Source of the DNA: Streptomyces sp. XY006
Lineage (GTDB): Bacteria; Actinomycetota; Actinomycetes; Streptomycetales; Streptomycetaceae
Assembly (NCBI RefSeq): GCF_002237655.1
Contig: NZ_NOKT01000021.1
Span: 92,518 to 156,517, forward strand
Length of the DNA stretch: 64,000 bases
Direction: 5' to 3'
Shown here: positions 34,056-43,241 of the stretch, in pieces
How the letters are laid out: every line of letters starts with the position of its first letter
Numbering within the stretch: the first letter of the stretch is position 1
Made by a program: the position numbers and the translations under genes
The notes under the pieces: model-generated
Seen by the model: only the letters and a program-made list of their open reading frames with translations
Database searches by the model: none
Told to the model about the DNA's origin: nothing

Positions 34056-36893
34056 TCAACCGGAGAAGCCGACGTGCGCGAGCCGCAGCGGGCCGCGCAG
34101 CCTCAGGCGCACGTCGTGGACACCGGCGGCGGCGACGGCGGCGACGAGCGGGACGTAGTCGTACGGGCCCGCCGTGGGCGCCGCGGTCGACAGCACCGCG
34201 AGCACCGGACCGCCGTCCAGGGACAGTTCGGCCGTGCCCGCCCCGGCCACCTCCATCGTCACCCCGGAGACGCCGCGCCCGAAGTCGCAGGCGCGGTAGA
34301 GCAGTTCGGCGCCGTCCGCGTCGGCCGGTGTCACCGCGTCGCCCGACACCTTCGTCCGGTCGACGATCTCGATGCCGTGCTGCTCGTCGAAGTCGGCCGC
34401 GGCCAGGCCGTCCGTGACGACCGCGCGGGGCAGGGCGGGCTCGCCGGTCAACGTGACCGTCGTCCGCAGCCGGACGTCCTCGCTGGACGCCCCCACCAGA
34501 AGCTCGTGCGGGCCCGGCTCCACCCGCCACCGTCCCCGGGCCACGTCCCAGAAGGCGAAGGCGGACAGCGGGACGTCGAAGTCCAGCGCGGCCGTCGCGC
34601 CCGGGGCGAGCGTGACCCGGCGGTGGCCGAGCAGCTCACGGCGCGGGCGGGGGACGGTGGAGCCGGGCGCCCGGGCGTAGACCTGGGCGACCTCGTCGGC
34701 GGTGACCTCGCCGGTGTTGGTGACGGAGAAGGAGACACGCACCGACCCGTCCCCGGCCCGGGCCGTCAGGCCGTCGTAGGCGAACGCGGCGTAGGACAGT
34801 CCGTGCCCGAAGGGGAACAGGGGAGTGCCCTCGAAGTAGAGGTACGTCTGGCGGCTGCCGATCACGTCGTAGTCGAGCAGGTCCGGCAGGTCGGCGTCCG
34901 AGGCGTACCAGGTCTGCGGGAGCCGGCCGGCGGGGGAGACGTCACCGGCCAGGACCCGGGCCAGGGCGGTGCCGGCCGCCTGCCCGCCGTGCGCGGTCCA
35001 CAGCACGGCCGGCAGGTCCGCCGGGTCGACGGCGTAGGGGTAGGCGCTAACCAGGGCGAGCACGGTCGCCGGGTTCGCCGCGCGGGCCGCCCGCAGCAGC
35101 CGCTCCTGGTGGCCGGGCAGCCGCAGTGTCGTACGGTCCTCGGTCTCGCGGCCGTTGAGGTGCGGGTCGTTGCCCGCCACGACCACCACCACGTCGGCCG
35201 CCGCGGCGGCCCGGGCCACCGCCTCCTCGCCGCGCTCGGCGACGACCAGGCCGAAGACCTCGGGGTCCTCGTCGGCAACCTTCACGCCGTCGGCGGAGAC
35301 ACAGACGTGGCGACCCGTTCCCAGGTGCCTGAGGAGGTGCCCGTCCCCGTGCGGTTCCAGCCTGAACGTCTCCTGCACGACCCAGCCGCCCGGCTGGTCG
35401 GCGGCGGCGCGGACGTACCCGTCATCGGCGACCGAGAGGTAGCGGCCGTCGGGCGCCCGCAGGGTCAGCACGCCCTCGCCCCAGTCGACCAGCGCCAGTT
35501 CGGTGCCGGACGCGTCGGTGGTCAGCGGGGGCAGGTCGGTGCGGCCCGCGAGCAGCGCCGGGTCGAGCGCGCCCTCGGCGCCGCGCACCTCGTCGGCGGC
35601 GTCCCCGGCCGGCGGCACGCGCAGGAAGGCGCCCGACGCGGTCCGCAGCCGGACCCGGTCCACACCCTCGGCGAACTCCACCCGCTCCGCCCCGAACCGC
35701 TCGTACAGGCCCTCCAGCGGGGTCGAGCGGTGCAGCAGGGTGCCGCTGTACCAGTCGAGCTTGCACTCGTCGGCCAGCAGCCCCACCACCGCGACGCGGG
35801 CCCCGGCGGCCAGCGGCAGCAGCCCGTCGTTCTTCAGCAGCACGATCGCCTGCTCGGCGGCCTCCTGCGCGAGGGCGCGGTGCTCCGGGGTGTCGAACGC
35901 GGCCGTCGCCCCGTGCGGGTCGTCCTGCGGGTCGAACTCGCCGAGCCGGAAGCGGACCGAGAGCTGGCGGCGGACGGCCGTGTCGAGGTCCGCCTCCGTC
36001 AGCAGGCCGCGCTCCAGGGCGCCGCGCAGCCGCGCGGTGATGCGCGAGGAGTCCGTGCCGTGGTCGGTGAAGCTGTCGACGCCCGCCACGAGCGAGGCGG
36101 CGGTCGCCTCCTCGTGCGTGTCGAAGTAGTGCTCGGAGTCGACCAGGTTGCTCGGCGCCCCCGCGTCCGAGCAGACCAGCAGCTCCTGGCCGGTCCAGGT
36201 GCGCAGGTGCTGTCGCAAGTACGGGGAGACGTGGTTGGGGCGGCCGTTGACCAGGTTGTAGGCCGGCATCACCCCGGCCACCGCGCCCGCCTCCACGGTG
36301 TCGCGGAAGGCCCGCAGGTCGTACTCGTGCAGCACGCGCGGGCGCACCGAACTCGACGTGGTGGAGCGGTCCGTCTCGTTGTTGTGGGCGAGCCAGTGCT
36401 TCAGCACGGGCGCCGTGCGCCAGTACACCGGGTGGTCGCCGCGCAGGCCGTGCGTGTAGGCGGTGGCGATCGCCGAGGTCAGCTTCGGGTCCTCCGAGTA
36501 GCCCTCCTCGTTGCGGCCCCACAGGGGGTGGCGCAGCAGGTTGACCGTCGGGGCCCACACGTTGAGGCCGACCCGGTCGTCCTTGGCGCGCATCGCGCGG
36601 GCCTCCCTCGACACGGCGTCGCCGACCCGCCGTACGAGGTCGGGGTTCCAGGTCGCGCCGAGCCCGACGGCCTGCGGGAACACCGTCGCCGGGCCCATCC
36701 AGGCGACGCCGTGCAGGGCCTCCTGGCCGGTGCGGAACGCGGCGATCCCGAGCCGTTCGACGGCGGGCGCGTACTGGTGCAGGAAGGCGATCTTCTCGTC
36801 GAGGGTGAGCCGCCCCAGCAGGTCGTCGACGCGTTCCGCGAAGGGCAGCCGCGGATCGCGGAAGGGTGCGGTGGGTGGCGTGTGTGCGGTCAC
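34056..36893 (-). CDS. GH3 beta-glycosidase with beta-trefoil-like insert
   Basis: This 945-aa cytoplasmic enzyme has no signal peptide. Its N-terminal GH3 barrel contains LKHWLAHNNETDR and the nucleophile Asp243 (LVCSDAGAP). The C-terminal alpha/beta domain is interrupted by about 160 residues with repeats of the GRYLSVADDG and TGRHVCVSADG kind, resembling a fascin-like beta-trefoil rather than the usual PA14 insert. GLSYAAFAYDGL and a fibronectin-III-like domain follow, and then a small extra C-terminal beta domain. It should remove terminal beta-glucose or beta-xylose from imported oligosaccharides. GTG at 36893 is chosen over an in-frame start 26 codons upstream because AAGGGA lies 8 nt before it, and the longer form would span the operator. 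Confidence 0.88.
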   Translation of the reverse strand: MTAHTPPTAPFRDPRLPFAERVDDLLGRLTLDEKIAFLHQYAPAVERLGIAAFRTGQEALHGVAWMGPATVFPQAVGLGATWNPDLVRRVGDAVSREARAMRAKDDRVGLNVWAPTVNLLRHPLWGRNEEGYSEDPKLTSAIATAYTHGLRGDHPVYWRTAPVLKHWLAHNNETDRSTTSSSVRPRVLHEYDLRAFRDTVEAGAVAGVMPAYNLVNGRPNHVSPYLRQHLRTWTGQELLVCSDAGAPSNLVDSEHYFDTHEEATAASLVAGVDSFTDHGTDSSRITARLRGALERGLLTEADLDTAVRRQLSVRFRLGEFDPQDDPHGATAAFDTPEHRALAQEAAEQAIVLLKNDGLLPLAAGARVAVVGLLADECKLDWYSGTLLHRSTPLEGLYERFGAERVEFAEGVDRVRLRTASGAFLRVPPAGDAADEVRGAEGALDPALLAGRTDLPPLTTDASGTELALVDWGEGVLTLRAPDGRYLSVADDGYVRAAADQPGGWVVQETFRLEPHGDGHLLRHLGTGRHVCVSADGVKVADEDPEVFGLVVAERGEEAVARAAAAADVVVVVAGNDPHLNGRETEDRTTLRLPGHQERLLRAARAANPATVLALVSAYPYAVDPADLPAVLWTAHGGQAAGTALARVLAGDVSPAGRLPQTWYASDADLPDLLDYDVIGSRQTYLYFEGTPLFPFGHGLSYAAFAYDGLTARAGDGSVRVSFSVTNTGEVTADEVAQVYARAPGSTVPRPRRELLGHRRVTLAPGATAALDFDVPLSAFAFWDVARGRWRVEPGPHELLVGASSEDVRLRTTVTLTGEPALPRAVVTDGLAAADFDEQHGIEIVDRTKVSGDAVTPADADGAELLYRACDFGRGVSGVTMEVAGAGTAELSLDGGPVLAVLSTAAPTAGPYDYVPLVAAVAAAGVHDVRLRLRGPLRLAHVGFSG

Positions 36894-36928
36894 GTGGGGA
36901 TCCCTTGCGCTGAATCGGCGAGGTGCTT

Positions 36929-36942
36929 TCGAAGCGCTTCGA
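36929..36942. promoter_or_regulatory. LacI-type operator O1 (GH3 promoter)
   Basis: TCGAAGCGCTTCGA is a perfect palindrome with the central CG of LacI-family sites, 36 bp before the GH3 start. A perfect TTGACA on the minus strand (36971-36966) would place the transcription start within or next to this site, fitting repression. Confidence 0.8.
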
Positions 36943-37047
36943 TGCTGATTCGACGACGGGTCGGGTGTCAAGACATCGGCGCCTCACTTCAAGTGGTGCA
37001 CGAGGAAAGGTCCCTTGCGAGGCCGGGAGGAAGTTTGGAAGCGACCC

Positions 37048-37075
37048 TTGTGCACCGTGGGGCGTTCACTTAACC
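37048..37075 (+). promoter_or_regulatory. Predicted promoter of the oligosaccharide transporter operon
   Basis: TTGTGC (37048-37053) and TTAACC (37070-37075) are spaced by 16 bp, and operator O2 begins 12 bp after the -10. The spacer upstream holds GGTGCAC (36995-37001) and GTGCACC (37050-37056) in inverted order. Confidence 0.4.
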
Positions 37076-37086
37076 TCGCAGCAACA

Positions 37087-37100
37087 TCGAAGCGCTTCGA
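37087..37100. promoter_or_regulatory. LacI-type operator O2 (transporter promoter)
   Basis: A second perfect TCGAAGCGCTTCGA, 127 bp before the binding-protein start. Its position just downstream of the likely transcription start suits a roadblock repressor. Confidence 0.8.
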
Positions 37101-37226
37101 CTGCCTCGGCCGCCGAAATCCCGACGCATGCGTCGAAGGTCCGCTTCAGCTCAGCCAGTTCCACTCGAGACACCGCAGCCGACGGCCTCCGCCGGGTGTC
37201 CTGGTGTGCCACGAAGGGTTGACGCA

Positions 37227-38918
37227 ATGACGCCGAACGCCGCCTCCGCCTCCTCGGGACCGAGCCGGAGAACCTTCCTCGCCTCCACGGCGGTCGCCAC
37301 CGCGGCGGTCGCGGGCGGGGTGCCGCTGCTCACCGCGTGCGGCGGGTCGGACAGCGGAACGCGCGACGGCACCACCTCGGCCAAGGACGCCGAGAAGATC
37401 CTGCCCGCCTACGTGGCGAGCAACGTCGTGAAGCCGGACATCCCGTCGAGGAACGGCTCGGCCATCGGCTTCACCGGCAAGCTGGACCTCGCCACCCTCA
37501 AGACCTCGGTCGCGAAGAAGCTCGGCAAGGGCGGCAGGGTCACCGTCATGGCGCCGTTCTGGGGGTCGCCGCCGAAGCAGGACAACGCCTACTACACGGC
37601 GATGAACGACCTGATCGGCGTCGACGTCGTCTGGCAGAACCAGGACGGCAACACCTACGACCAGAAGCTCGGCGCGGTCCTCGCCTCCAGCGACGTCCCG
37701 GACGTGGTGGTCGTCCCCGGGTGGAACATGGGCGGCAAGATACCCAGCGCCATCATCGGCAAGTTCGCCGACCTCGGCCCGTACCTGTCCGGGGACGAGG
37801 TCAAGCAGTACCCGAACCTCGCCGCGATCCCGACCGACGCCTGGCGGCGTTCCCTCTTCGGCGGCAAGCTGCGCGGCCTGCCCATGCCGGCGCCGTCCGC
37901 CCCCTCCATGGTGCCCCTGTACCGGCAGGACGTCTTCGAGAAGGAGGGGTACGAAGTCCCGCGCTCCTGCGACGAGTTCATGTCGCTGGCCAAGGAGATC
38001 ACCAACGCCCGGGCCAGGCGGTGGGCCTGCCTGGACATGAAGTGGACCGCCTTCCAGGCCTTCGGTGTGCTCTCCGGCAGCGAGAAGCCGCTCGGCTGGA
38101 ACCTCGTGGACGGCAAGCTCGTCAACCGCATCGAGACCGAGGAGTTCCTCGAAGCGCTGGAGTGGTCCCGCAAGCTCTTCGCCGCCGGGGTCGTCCACCC
38201 CGACTCCAAGATGGGCAAGAACGCCCCGGACCCGGGGCCCAAGTTCGCGGCGGGCGAGTTCCTGATCTACCCCAACAACATCTCCCAGTGGTGGGGCCGC
38301 ACCGCAGAACAGGCCGCGCAGAACCCGGAGTTCAAGATCTGGGGCATGGACCTCTGGGGCCACGACGGTGGCGACCCCACCCTGTGGGCCGATCAGCCCG
38401 CCGGCATCTTCGCCTTCGTCAACAAGAAGGCCTCCGAGTCGGTCGTCCGCGACGTGCTGGCCGTCGCCAACGTCACCGCGGCGCCGTACGGCACCAAGGA
38501 GTACATGATGACCAACTACGGCGTCGAGGGCACCCACTACACCGTCGAGGACGGCGTCCCCGTCAAGACCGACAAGGGCAACATCGAGGTGATGAACGCC
38601 TACGTCATGGTCGCCTCTCCCGCCGCGACCCTCGCGCACCCCGACTTCCCCGAGGTCGCCAAGGGCCAGGTCGAGTGGCAGCAGCGGATGGGCGCGTTCG
38701 CCAGGAAGTCCGCCTTCTGGGGCCTGCAGATCACCGAGCCCGCCCGGTACACCAACCTCACCAACGACGTCGAGCAGCTGGAGGACGACATCGTCCGCGG
38801 CCGGAAGAAGATCGGCGACATGCAGCAGTTCGTCTCCGACTGGAAGAGCAGGGGCGGCGACAAGCTGCGCGACTGGTACCGCAAGCTCCTCGACGAGAAC
38901 GGTTCGGCGGCGAGCTGA
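37227..38918 (+). CDS. Oligosaccharide ABC transporter binding lipoprotein (LplA-like)
   Basis: This is a 563-aa extracellular solute-binding protein. The Tat signal has twin Arg at 14-15 (SRRTFLAST) and a lipobox ending at Cys38 (LTAC). The mature part is about 525 aa, longer than maltose-type binding proteins and typical of the LplA group that serves larger or unusual glycans. Trp-rich patches (SQWWGR, KIWGMDLWGHD) could stack on sugar rings. ATG at 37227 has GAAGGG 8 nt upstream. It is the first gene of a transporter operon and has no ATPase gene, so a shared MsiK-type ATPase is likely, as is usual for streptomycete sugar importers. Confidence 0.87.
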   Translation: MTPNAASASSGPSRRTFLASTAVATAAVAGGVPLLTACGGSDSGTRDGTTSAKDAEKILPAYVASNVVKPDIPSRNGSAIGFTGKLDLATLKTSVAKKLGKGGRVTVMAPFWGSPPKQDNAYYTAMNDLIGVDVVWQNQDGNTYDQKLGAVLASSDVPDVVVVPGWNMGGKIPSAIIGKFADLGPYLSGDEVKQYPNLAAIPTDAWRRSLFGGKLRGLPMPAPSAPSMVPLYRQDVFEKEGYEVPRSCDEFMSLAKEITNARARRWACLDMKWTAFQAFGVLSGSEKPLGWNLVDGKLVNRIETEEFLEALEWSRKLFAAGVVHPDSKMGKNAPDPGPKFAAGEFLIYPNNISQWWGRTAEQAAQNPEFKIWGMDLWGHDGGDPTLWADQPAGIFAFVNKKASESVVRDVLAVANVTAAPYGTKEYMMTNYGVEGTHYTVEDGVPVKTDKGNIEVMNAYVMVASPAATLAHPDFPEVAKGQVEWQQRMGAFARKSAFWGLQITEPARYTNLTNDVEQLEDDIVRGRKKIGDMQQFVSDWKSRGGDKLRDWYRKLLDENGSAAS

Positions 38919-38945
38919 CCCGGCCCTGAGGCAAGGAGAACAGCT

Positions 38946-39980
38946 GTGTCGCACAGCACGGTGCCCCGGAGCGGTACCGAGGCCGCAACGCCCGGGAGGA
39001 CCCCGGTGGCCTCCGGTGACGTCGCCGGTTCCCGGGAGAAGCCACCCGGGGGCAGGCTCAGCCTCCGGCACAGGTTCCGGCGCGATCGCGTCCTGGTCCT
39101 CATGACCCTGCCGGCCCTCCTGCTGGTGCTGGTCTTCAACTACCTGCCCATCCTCGGCAACGTCGTCGCCTTCCAGGAATACGACCCCTACCTCAGCGAC
39201 AACGGCGTCGTCTCCATCCTGAACAGCCCCTTCGTGGGCCTGGAGAACTTCCGGCGGATCGTCGAGGACCCGGCCTTCTGGAACGCCGTCGAGAACACGC
39301 TGGTGCTGTTCTTCGTCCAGCTCGTGCTGTTCTTCCCGATCCCGATCCTGCTCGCGCTGCTCATCAACAGCGTGGTCCGGCCCCGCGTGCGGGCCGTCGC
39401 GCAGGCGGTGCTCTACCTGCCGCACTTCTTCTCGTGGGTGTTGGTCATCGCCGTCTTCCAGCAGATGTTCGGCGGCGCGGGCATGCTCTCCCAGCTGCTG
39501 CGGCGAAACGGCTACGACGGCATCGACATCATGACCAACCCGGACACCTTCGCCTTCCTGCTCACCGCGCAGAGCGTGTGGAAGGACGCCGGGTGGGGGA
39601 TCATCGTCTTCCTCGCGGCCCTGGCCTCGGTGTCCCAGGACCACTACGAGGCGGCCGCGATGGACGGCGCCGGACGCTGGCGCCGCATGTGGCACGTCAC
39701 CCTGCCCGCCCTGCGCCCGGTGATCGCGCTCCTGCTGGTGCTGCGTGTCGGCGACGCCCTGACCGTCGGGTTCGAGCAGATCCTGCTGCAACGCGACGCC
39801 GTCGGTCCGGGAGCGGGGGAGGTCCTCGACACCTTCGTGTGGTGGAACGGCGTGCGCAACCAGGACTTCGGCTACGCGGCCGCCGCGGGTCTGATCAAGG
39901 GCGTGGTCAGCATCGGCCTGGTCCTCGCCGCGAACAAGGTGGCCCATCTCATGGGCGAGCAGGGGGTGTACAAGAAGTGA
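38946..39980 (+). CDS. Sugar ABC transporter permease (LplB-like)
   Basis: This is a 344-aa permease. A hydrophilic N-terminal region (about 1-50) precedes six helices from VLVLMTLPALLLVLVFNYLP onward, and the EAA loop is YEAAAMDGAGRWRRMWHVTL. GTG at 38946 has AAGGAG 6 nt upstream. It forms a heterodimer with the next permease, whose GTG overlaps its stop. Confidence 0.88.
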   Translation: MSHSTVPRSGTEAATPGRTPVASGDVAGSREKPPGGRLSLRHRFRRDRVLVLMTLPALLLVLVFNYLPILGNVVAFQEYDPYLSDNGVVSILNSPFVGLENFRRIVEDPAFWNAVENTLVLFFVQLVLFFPIPILLALLINSVVRPRVRAVAQAVLYLPHFFSWVLVIAVFQQMFGGAGMLSQLLRRNGYDGIDIMTNPDTFAFLLTAQSVWKDAGWGIIVFLAALASVSQDHYEAAAMDGAGRWRRMWHVTLPALRPVIALLLVLRVGDALTVGFEQILLQRDAVGPGAGEVLDTFVWWNGVRNQDFGYAAAAGLIKGVVSIGLVLAANKVAHLMGEQGVYKK

Positions 39981-40912
39981 CCGCAGTCGTCGAGAAGCCG
40001 GCGAACAGGCCGCGCCCGTGGGCCGCCCCGCCGCGCCCGGCCTGGGAGGAGGAGCCCTCCAGGGCCGGCCTCGCGGGCAAGGGCATCGCCCTGTCGTTCG
40101 CCTGCCTGGCGATCCTCTTCCCGCTGTGGATCGTCGTCGTCACCAGCCTCTCCTCGCGGAAGACCATCGACGAGGCGGGCGGCCTGGTGCTGGTGCCCGA
40201 GGGCATCACCTTCATCGCGTACCGGGAACTGCTCAGCGGCGGCCAGGTCACCCGGGCCGCGCTCGTCAGCATCCTCGTCACCCTGACCGGCACGCTGTTC
40301 TCGATGGCGGTGTCCGTGCTGTGCGCCTACGGCCTGTCCCGCAGCGGGTCCCTCGGCCACCGCTGGATCCTGATGACGCTGCTGGCCACCATGTTCTTCA
40401 GCGCCGGCCTCATCCCCACGTATCTGCTCGTGCAGTCCCTCGGCCTGACGGACAGCTATCTCGCGCTGATCCTGCCGAGCGCGGTGAGCGTCTTCAACAT
40501 CCTGGTGCTGCGCGGCTTCTTCATGGGGATCTCGCAGGAACTCGTCGACAGCGCGCGCATCGACGGTGCCGGGGACTTCCGCATCCTCTGGCAGATCGTC
40601 ATGCCGCTGTCCCGGGCCGTCCTCGCGGTGATCACGCTGTTCTACGCCGTGGGCTACTGGAGTGCCTGGTTCAACGCGTCGCTCTACCTGAACGACCAGG
40701 ACATGATGCCGTTGCAGAACGTGATGATCCAGCTCGTGCAGAAGCAGGAAGCACCGGTCGGTCTCGGACAGGCCATCAAGACAGGGCAGTTGTCGGGGCT
40801 GGCCGTGCAGATGGCGGTCATGGTGATGGCCCTGCTGCCGGTCGCCGTGCTGTCGCCGTTCGTCCAGAGGCACTTCAAGAAGGGGATGCTGACGGGCGCG
40901 GTGAAGGGCTGA
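39977..40912 (+). CDS. Sugar ABC transporter permease (LplC-like)
   Basis: This is a 311-aa CUT1 permease with a Pro-rich cytoplasmic start, six helices and the EAA-type loop VDSARIDGAGDFRILWQIVM. GTG at 39977 overlaps the previous stop by four bases (GTGA), giving tight coupling. A dispersed hairpin repeat lies after it, before the GH74 gene, and may reduce read-through. Confidence 0.88.
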   Translation: MTAVVEKPANRPRPWAAPPRPAWEEEPSRAGLAGKGIALSFACLAILFPLWIVVVTSLSSRKTIDEAGGLVLVPEGITFIAYRELLSGGQVTRAALVSILVTLTGTLFSMAVSVLCAYGLSRSGSLGHRWILMTLLATMFFSAGLIPTYLLVQSLGLTDSYLALILPSAVSVFNILVLRGFFMGISQELVDSARIDGAGDFRILWQIVMPLSRAVLAVITLFYAVGYWSAWFNASLYLNDQDMMPLQNVMIQLVQKQEAPVGLGQAIKTGQLSGLAVQMAVMVMALLPVAVLSPFVQRHFKKGMLTGAVKG

Positions 40913-40963
40913 CGGACCGCGCCGGCGGGCCGTCCGCCGCCTTCCGTGTGCATCCTTCGCCGT

Positions 40964-41002
40964 GGCTGATCGCGCAGTTCCCCGCGCCCCTTCCGGGGCG
41001 CT
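40964..41002. repeat. Dispersed Streptomyces palindromic repeat
   Basis: GGCTGATCGCGCAGTTCCCC followed by GCGCCCC-TTCC-GGGGCGC resembles a short element scattered in many Streptomyces intergenic regions (from memory). The 7-bp stem can act as a terminator or mRNA end. Confidence 0.6.
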
Positions 41003-41036
41003 TCCCCCTCCCTCCTCAGACGCCGAGGTGTGTGTC

Positions 41037-43241
41037 ATGCATGCGTCCAGCCCGAGCAGAAGAACCGTCCTGGCCGGAGCAGCGGCCGCCGCCGCGCTCA
41101 GCGGTGCTCCCGTCCTGCCCGGGCGCGCACAGGCCGCCGGGGCGGCCGGCTCCGCGGGCGGGGCGTACCGCTGGCGCAATGTCGTCCAGGGCGGCACCGG
41201 ATTCGTGACCGGCGTGCTGTTCCACCCGGCCGTCCGCGGCCTGGCCTACGCCCGTACCGACATCGGCGGCGCCTACCGCTGGGAGGACCGCACCGGGCGG
41301 TGGGTGCCGCTCGTCGACCACATCGGCTGGGACGACTGGAACCTGCTGGGCGTGGAGGCCATGGCCGTCGACCCGGCCCACCCGGACCGGCTGTACCTCG
41401 CCCTCGGCACCTACGCCCAGCCGTGGGCCGGCAACGGGGCCGTGCTGCGCTCCGAGGACCGGGGAGCGACCTGGCGGCGCACCGACCTCACGGTGCAGCT
41501 CGGGGCCAACGAGGACGGGCGCGGCTGCGGTGAGCGGCTGCTCGTCGACCCACGCGACAGCGACACCCTGTGGCTCGGCACCCGGCACGACGGGCTGCTC
41601 AGGTCGGCCGACCGGGGCGCCACCTGGCAGGCGGTGCCCTTCCCGGCCGCACCGAGCGCCACCGGGCAGGGCGTCACGCTCCTGGTGGCGGCGGGCCGTA
41701 CCGTCTACGCCGGCTGGGGCGACGCGAACGGCACCGCCCCGAACCTCTACCGCACGGCCGACGGCACCACCTGGGAGGCCGTCCCGGGACAGCCGACGGG
41801 CACCGCCGCGAAGGTGCCGGTCCGCGCCGCCTACGACCGGCACACGCGCGAGCTGTACGTCACCTACGCCGACGCCCCCGGCCCGAACGGCCAGTCCGAC
41901 GGCGGCGTGCACAAGCTGCGCACCACGGACGGGAGGTGGACGGAGGTCACACCGGTGCGGCCCGGCGGCACGACGGGCGACGGCGGGAGGGACTCCTTCG
42001 GCTACGGCGGTGTCGCCGTCGACGCCCGCCGCCCCGGCACGGTCGTCGTCTCCACCAACAACCGCTGGGCGGAGATCGACACCGTGTTCCGCTCCACCGA
42101 CGGCGGCCGGAGCTGGACCTCACTGAAGGACACGGCCGTCTTCGACGTCTCCGAGACGCCGTTCCTCATGTGGGGCGGTGACCGGCCCAAGTTCGGCTGG
42201 TGGATCCAGGCCCTCGCCCTCGACCCGTACGACTCGCGGCACGTCGTCTACGGCACAGGCGCCACCCTCTACGGCACCCGTGACCTCACCCACTGGGCCC
42301 CGCAGATCCGCGGTCTGGAGGAGGCGTCCGTCCGCCAGCTGGTCTCGCCCCCGGCCGGCGAGGCGCATCTGCTCAGCGGCTGCGGGGACATCGGGGTGAT
42401 GTACCACGAGCGGCTCACCGCCTCGCCCTCCCGCGGCATGGCGTCGAACCCGGTCTTCGGCACGTCGACCGGTCTGTCACTGGCCCCGGCCAGGCCGTCG
42501 TACGTGGTCCGGGCGGGCTGGGGCGACCACGGCAACGGGGCCTGGTCCGGCGACGGAGGCCGGACCTGGGCCCCGTTCGCCGCGCAGCCGGACATGGCCA
42601 GGACCGCGCCCGGGCCGATCGCCGCCAACGCCGACGGCAGCGTCCTGCTGTGGTCCTTCGGCCCGGGCGACCCGGGCTTCCGCTCGGCCGACAACGGCGC
42701 CACCTGGTCCGAGGTCGCCACCTTCCCGCGGGGCGCCGCCCCGGTCGCCGACCCCGCCGACCCGCGGCGCTGGTTCGCCTTCGACACCACCACCGGCACC
42801 CTGTTCGCCGGCACGGACGGCGGCCGCACCTTCACCGCGCGGGCCGGCGGTCTGCCCTCGGGCGACCGCGAGTTCCAGCTCGTCGCCGCCCCGGGGCGCT
42901 CCGGCGACCTGTGGCTCAGCCTGAAGGGGAACGGGCTGTACCGCTCCACCGACGGGGGCGAGAGCTTCCGCAAGGTGGACAGCTGCCGGGCGTCGTACAC
43001 CCTCGGTTTCGGCAAGGCGGCCGAGGGCGCCTCCTACCCGGCGCTCTACATGGTCGGCGCCACCGGGAGCGGCACGGCCGTCCACCGCTCGGACGACGAG
43101 GCGAGGACCTGGGTGCGCGTCAACGACGACCGGCACCAGTGGGGCTGGACCGGCGCCGCCATCACCGGCGACCCGCGCGTGTACGGCCGGGTCTACGTCG
43201 CCACCAACGGGCGCGGCATCCAGTACGGGGAGCCCGCCTGA
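41037..43241 (+). CDS. Secreted GH74 xyloglucanase
   Basis: This is a 734-aa enzyme with a Tat signal (SPSRRTVLAG, cleavage near AQA at about 33). The mature part is a pair of seven-bladed propellers made of BNR-like repeats (SEDRGATW, SADRGATW, STDGGRSW, SADNGATW, STDGGESF). TDIGGAYRW near 78-86 and NLLGVEAMAVDP near 104-115 are GH74 markers carrying the catalytic Asp region. GH74 enzymes cut the xyloglucan backbone endo- or at reducing ends. There is no cellulose-binding module. ATG at 41037 has GAGGTG upstream; its stop overlaps the next ATG. Confidence 0.87.
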   Translation: MHASSPSRRTVLAGAAAAAALSGAPVLPGRAQAAGAAGSAGGAYRWRNVVQGGTGFVTGVLFHPAVRGLAYARTDIGGAYRWEDRTGRWVPLVDHIGWDDWNLLGVEAMAVDPAHPDRLYLALGTYAQPWAGNGAVLRSEDRGATWRRTDLTVQLGANEDGRGCGERLLVDPRDSDTLWLGTRHDGLLRSADRGATWQAVPFPAAPSATGQGVTLLVAAGRTVYAGWGDANGTAPNLYRTADGTTWEAVPGQPTGTAAKVPVRAAYDRHTRELYVTYADAPGPNGQSDGGVHKLRTTDGRWTEVTPVRPGGTTGDGGRDSFGYGGVAVDARRPGTVVVSTNNRWAEIDTVFRSTDGGRSWTSLKDTAVFDVSETPFLMWGGDRPKFGWWIQALALDPYDSRHVVYGTGATLYGTRDLTHWAPQIRGLEEASVRQLVSPPAGEAHLLSGCGDIGVMYHERLTASPSRGMASNPVFGTSTGLSLAPARPSYVVRAGWGDHGNGAWSGDGGRTWAPFAAQPDMARTAPGPIAANADGSVLLWSFGPGDPGFRSADNGATWSEVATFPRGAAPVADPADPRRWFAFDTTTGTLFAGTDGGRTFTARAGGLPSGDREFQLVAAPGRSGDLWLSLKGNGLYRSTDGGESFRKVDSCRASYTLGFGKAAEGASYPALYMVGATGSGTAVHRSDDEARTWVRVNDDRHQWGWTGAAITGDPRVYGRVYVATNGRGIQYGEPA

